Part shown: positions 6,012-7,090 of the stretch, piece by piece
Layout: each line of letters begins with the position of its first letter
How positions within the stretch are numbered: position 1 is the first letter of the stretch
DNA from: Verrucomicrobiota bacterium
GTDB taxonomy: Bacteria; Verrucomicrobiota; Verrucomicrobiia; Opitutales; UBA953
Direction: 5' to 3'
NCBI GenBank assembly: GCA_009924535.1
Contig: RFRI01000067.1
Coordinates: 1-7,090 of the forward strand
Length of the DNA: 7,090 nucleotides
Translations under genes and position numbers: made by a program
The notes under the pieces: model-generated
What the model was told of the DNA's origin: nothing
Seen by the model: only the letters and a program-made list of their open reading frames with translations
Databases searched by the model: none

Positions 6012-7090
6012 TTACTTTTTGAGTTTCGCGCAGAAACGAGCCAAGCGCTCCAGACCCTGGGCGATCACCTTATCGGAGGTCGCGTAGCTGAGGCGGATGT
6101 AGCCTTCGGAGCCGAACGCGGAACCGGGGACGACGGCCATCAGTTCTTCCTCGAGGAGGCGGTCGGCGAACTGCGCGGAGGTCAGGCCGAAGGACTTGAT
6201 GTTCGGGAAGAGGTAGAAGGCGCCCTGTGAGCGGTAGCAGGTCAGGCCCGGGATGGCATTGAGGCCGGCGAGCAGGTTGAGGCGGCGCTTGTCGAAGACG
6301 GCGCCCATCTCGGCGAGGGAGGCCTTGGCCTTGTCGGGGTGCTGGTGGACGGCGAGGGCGCCGAACTGGGCGAAGGTGGTGGCGTTGGACGAGATCTGGC
6401 TCTGGAGATCGGCCACGGCGGCGGCGAGGGCCTTATCGGAGGCGACGAGGGTGCCGAGGCGCCAGCCGGTCATGGAGTAGCTCTTGGCGTAGCCGGAGAC
6501 GGTGATGGTCAGGCGGGCGGCTTCGGGCGAGAAGGTCGCCGGGCTGCAGGTGGTCTGACCGTCATAGACGAGATTTTCGTAGATCTCGTCGGACATGATC
6601 CAGACGTTGGCCTTCACGCAGATGGCCACGAGGGCTTCGAGCTCGGCGCGAGTATAGACGGCGCCGGTCGGGTTGGACGGGCTGTTGATGATGACCATGC
6701 GCGTCTTCGGGGTCAGCGCGGCGGTCAGCTGAGCGGGGGTGATCTTGAAGCCGGTGGCGTCTTCGGCGTTCACGACGACGGGCTTGCCGCCGGCGAGCTT
6801 CACCATCTCAGGGTAGCTCACCCAATACGGGGCGGGGATGACGACTTCGTCGCCGGCGCTGATCGTGGCGAGGATGGCGAGGTAGCAGGACATCTTGCCG
6901 CCCGGGGAGACGACGACGTTGGCGTCGGCGATGCCGGTGAAGCCGCGACGGGTGTAGTCTTCGGCGATGGCCTTGCGGAGGGCGGGGATGCCCGGCGTGG
7001 GGGCGTACTTGGTCTTACCTTCGGCCAGGGCCTTGGCGCAGGCGTCCTTGACGAACTGCGGGGTGTCGAAATCGGGCTCGCCGACGCCGA
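6012..7090 (-). CDS. Class I aspartate-type aminotransferase, N terminus cut off
   Basis: A PLP-dependent aminotransferase of fold type I, subgroup Ib-like, of which 358 residues are visible; roughly 30-40 N-terminal residues lie beyond the window. It exchanges an amino group between amino acids and 2-oxo acids, most likely aspartate/glutamate, in the cytoplasm. Visible signatures are GEPDFDTP (residues 3-10), [17 protein letters not shown] (25-41), [11 protein letters not shown] with the PLP-contacting Asn at 139, [12 protein letters not shown] with Asp 167 and Tyr 170, [15 protein letters not shown] with the Schiff-base Lys at 202, [13 protein letters not shown] (229-241), and the substrate-carboxylate Arg at 332 in [10 protein letters not shown]. 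All key residues are present, so it should be active. An ATG at 6893 is internal, because conserved sequence lies upstream of it. A 6-bp inverted repeat (ATCGCC/GGCGAT, 5998-6012) touches the stop codon, and a strong terminator follows. Exact substrate preference (aspartate or aromatic) is not resolved. Confidence 0.95.
   Translation of the reverse strand, partial: GVGEPDFDTPQFVKDACAKALAEGKTKYAPTPGIPALRKAIAEDYTRRGFTGIADANVVVSPGGKMSCYLAILATISAGDEVVIPAPYWVSYPEMVKLAGGKPVVVNAEDATGFKITPAQLTAALTPKTRMVIINSPSNPTGAVYTRAELEALVAICVKANVWIMSDEIYENLVYDGQTTCSPATFSPEAARLTITVSGYAKSYSMTGWRLGTLVASDKALAAAVADLQSQISSNATTFAQFGALAVHQHPDKAKASLAEMGAVFDKRRLNLLAGLNAIPGLTCYRSQGAFYLFPNIKSFGLTSAQFADRLLEEELMAVVPGSAFGSEGYIRLSYATSDKVIAQGLERLARFCAKLKK

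Noticed and set aside
6253..6480. Plus-strand open frame inside the aminotransferase
   Set aside because: It lies opposite conserved PLP-binding sequence, has no recognisable motif and is arginine/alanine-rich, as expected for an antisense shadow.

Overview
This window of about 7.1 kb is a stretch of bacterial chromosome with mostly high GC (44 of 60 bases in one counted line inside ffh). A secreted DUF1080 (3-keto-glycoside-processing) protein, an esterase and several starts without a Shine-Dalgarno sequence suggest Verrucomicrobiota, perhaps an Opitutae-like lineage. That placement is an inference from family content and style; no taxonomic marker was compared. No tRNA, rRNA, CRISPR array, transposase, phage gene or defence system is visible.

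Layout: (1) 1-1236, plus strand: the C-terminal part of an alpha/beta-hydrolase esterase, then a secreted DUF1080 protein, closed by a strong intrinsic terminator. Both fit a polysaccharide or glycoside degradation locus extending upstream of the window. (2) 1246-2040, minus strand: a PhnP-like metallo-beta-lactamase-fold hydrolase with all metal ligands. (3) 2041-2237: an unusually structured divergent intergenic region. It holds an 11-bp inverted repeat that overlaps the hydrolase start codon, two facing arrays of the hexamer GGGCYR (potential G-quadruplexes on opposite strands) either side of an AT-rich island, and an almost pure pyrimidine leader in front of ffh. (4) 2238-4240, plus strand: ffh, the SRP GTPase, followed 5 bp later by a HAD-family phosphatase, probably one operon. 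(5) 4271-5863, minus strand: a secreted protein of unknown function. It has an N-terminal beta-rich part and a C-terminal region that looks like a GH43-type five-bladed beta-propeller, and its GC is clearly lower than its neighbours'. (6) 5956-7090, minus strand: a class I aspartate-type aminotransferase, cut at its N terminus by the window edge, with its own terminator.

How the genes relate: ffh, the HAD phosphatase, the MBL hydrolase and the aminotransferase look like resident core or housekeeping genes. The esterase, DUF1080 protein and propeller protein look like secreted or exported glycan-use functions. Nothing links the whole window into one pathway. The most unusual material is non-coding, at 2039-2237. 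I see no clear new multi-gene system.
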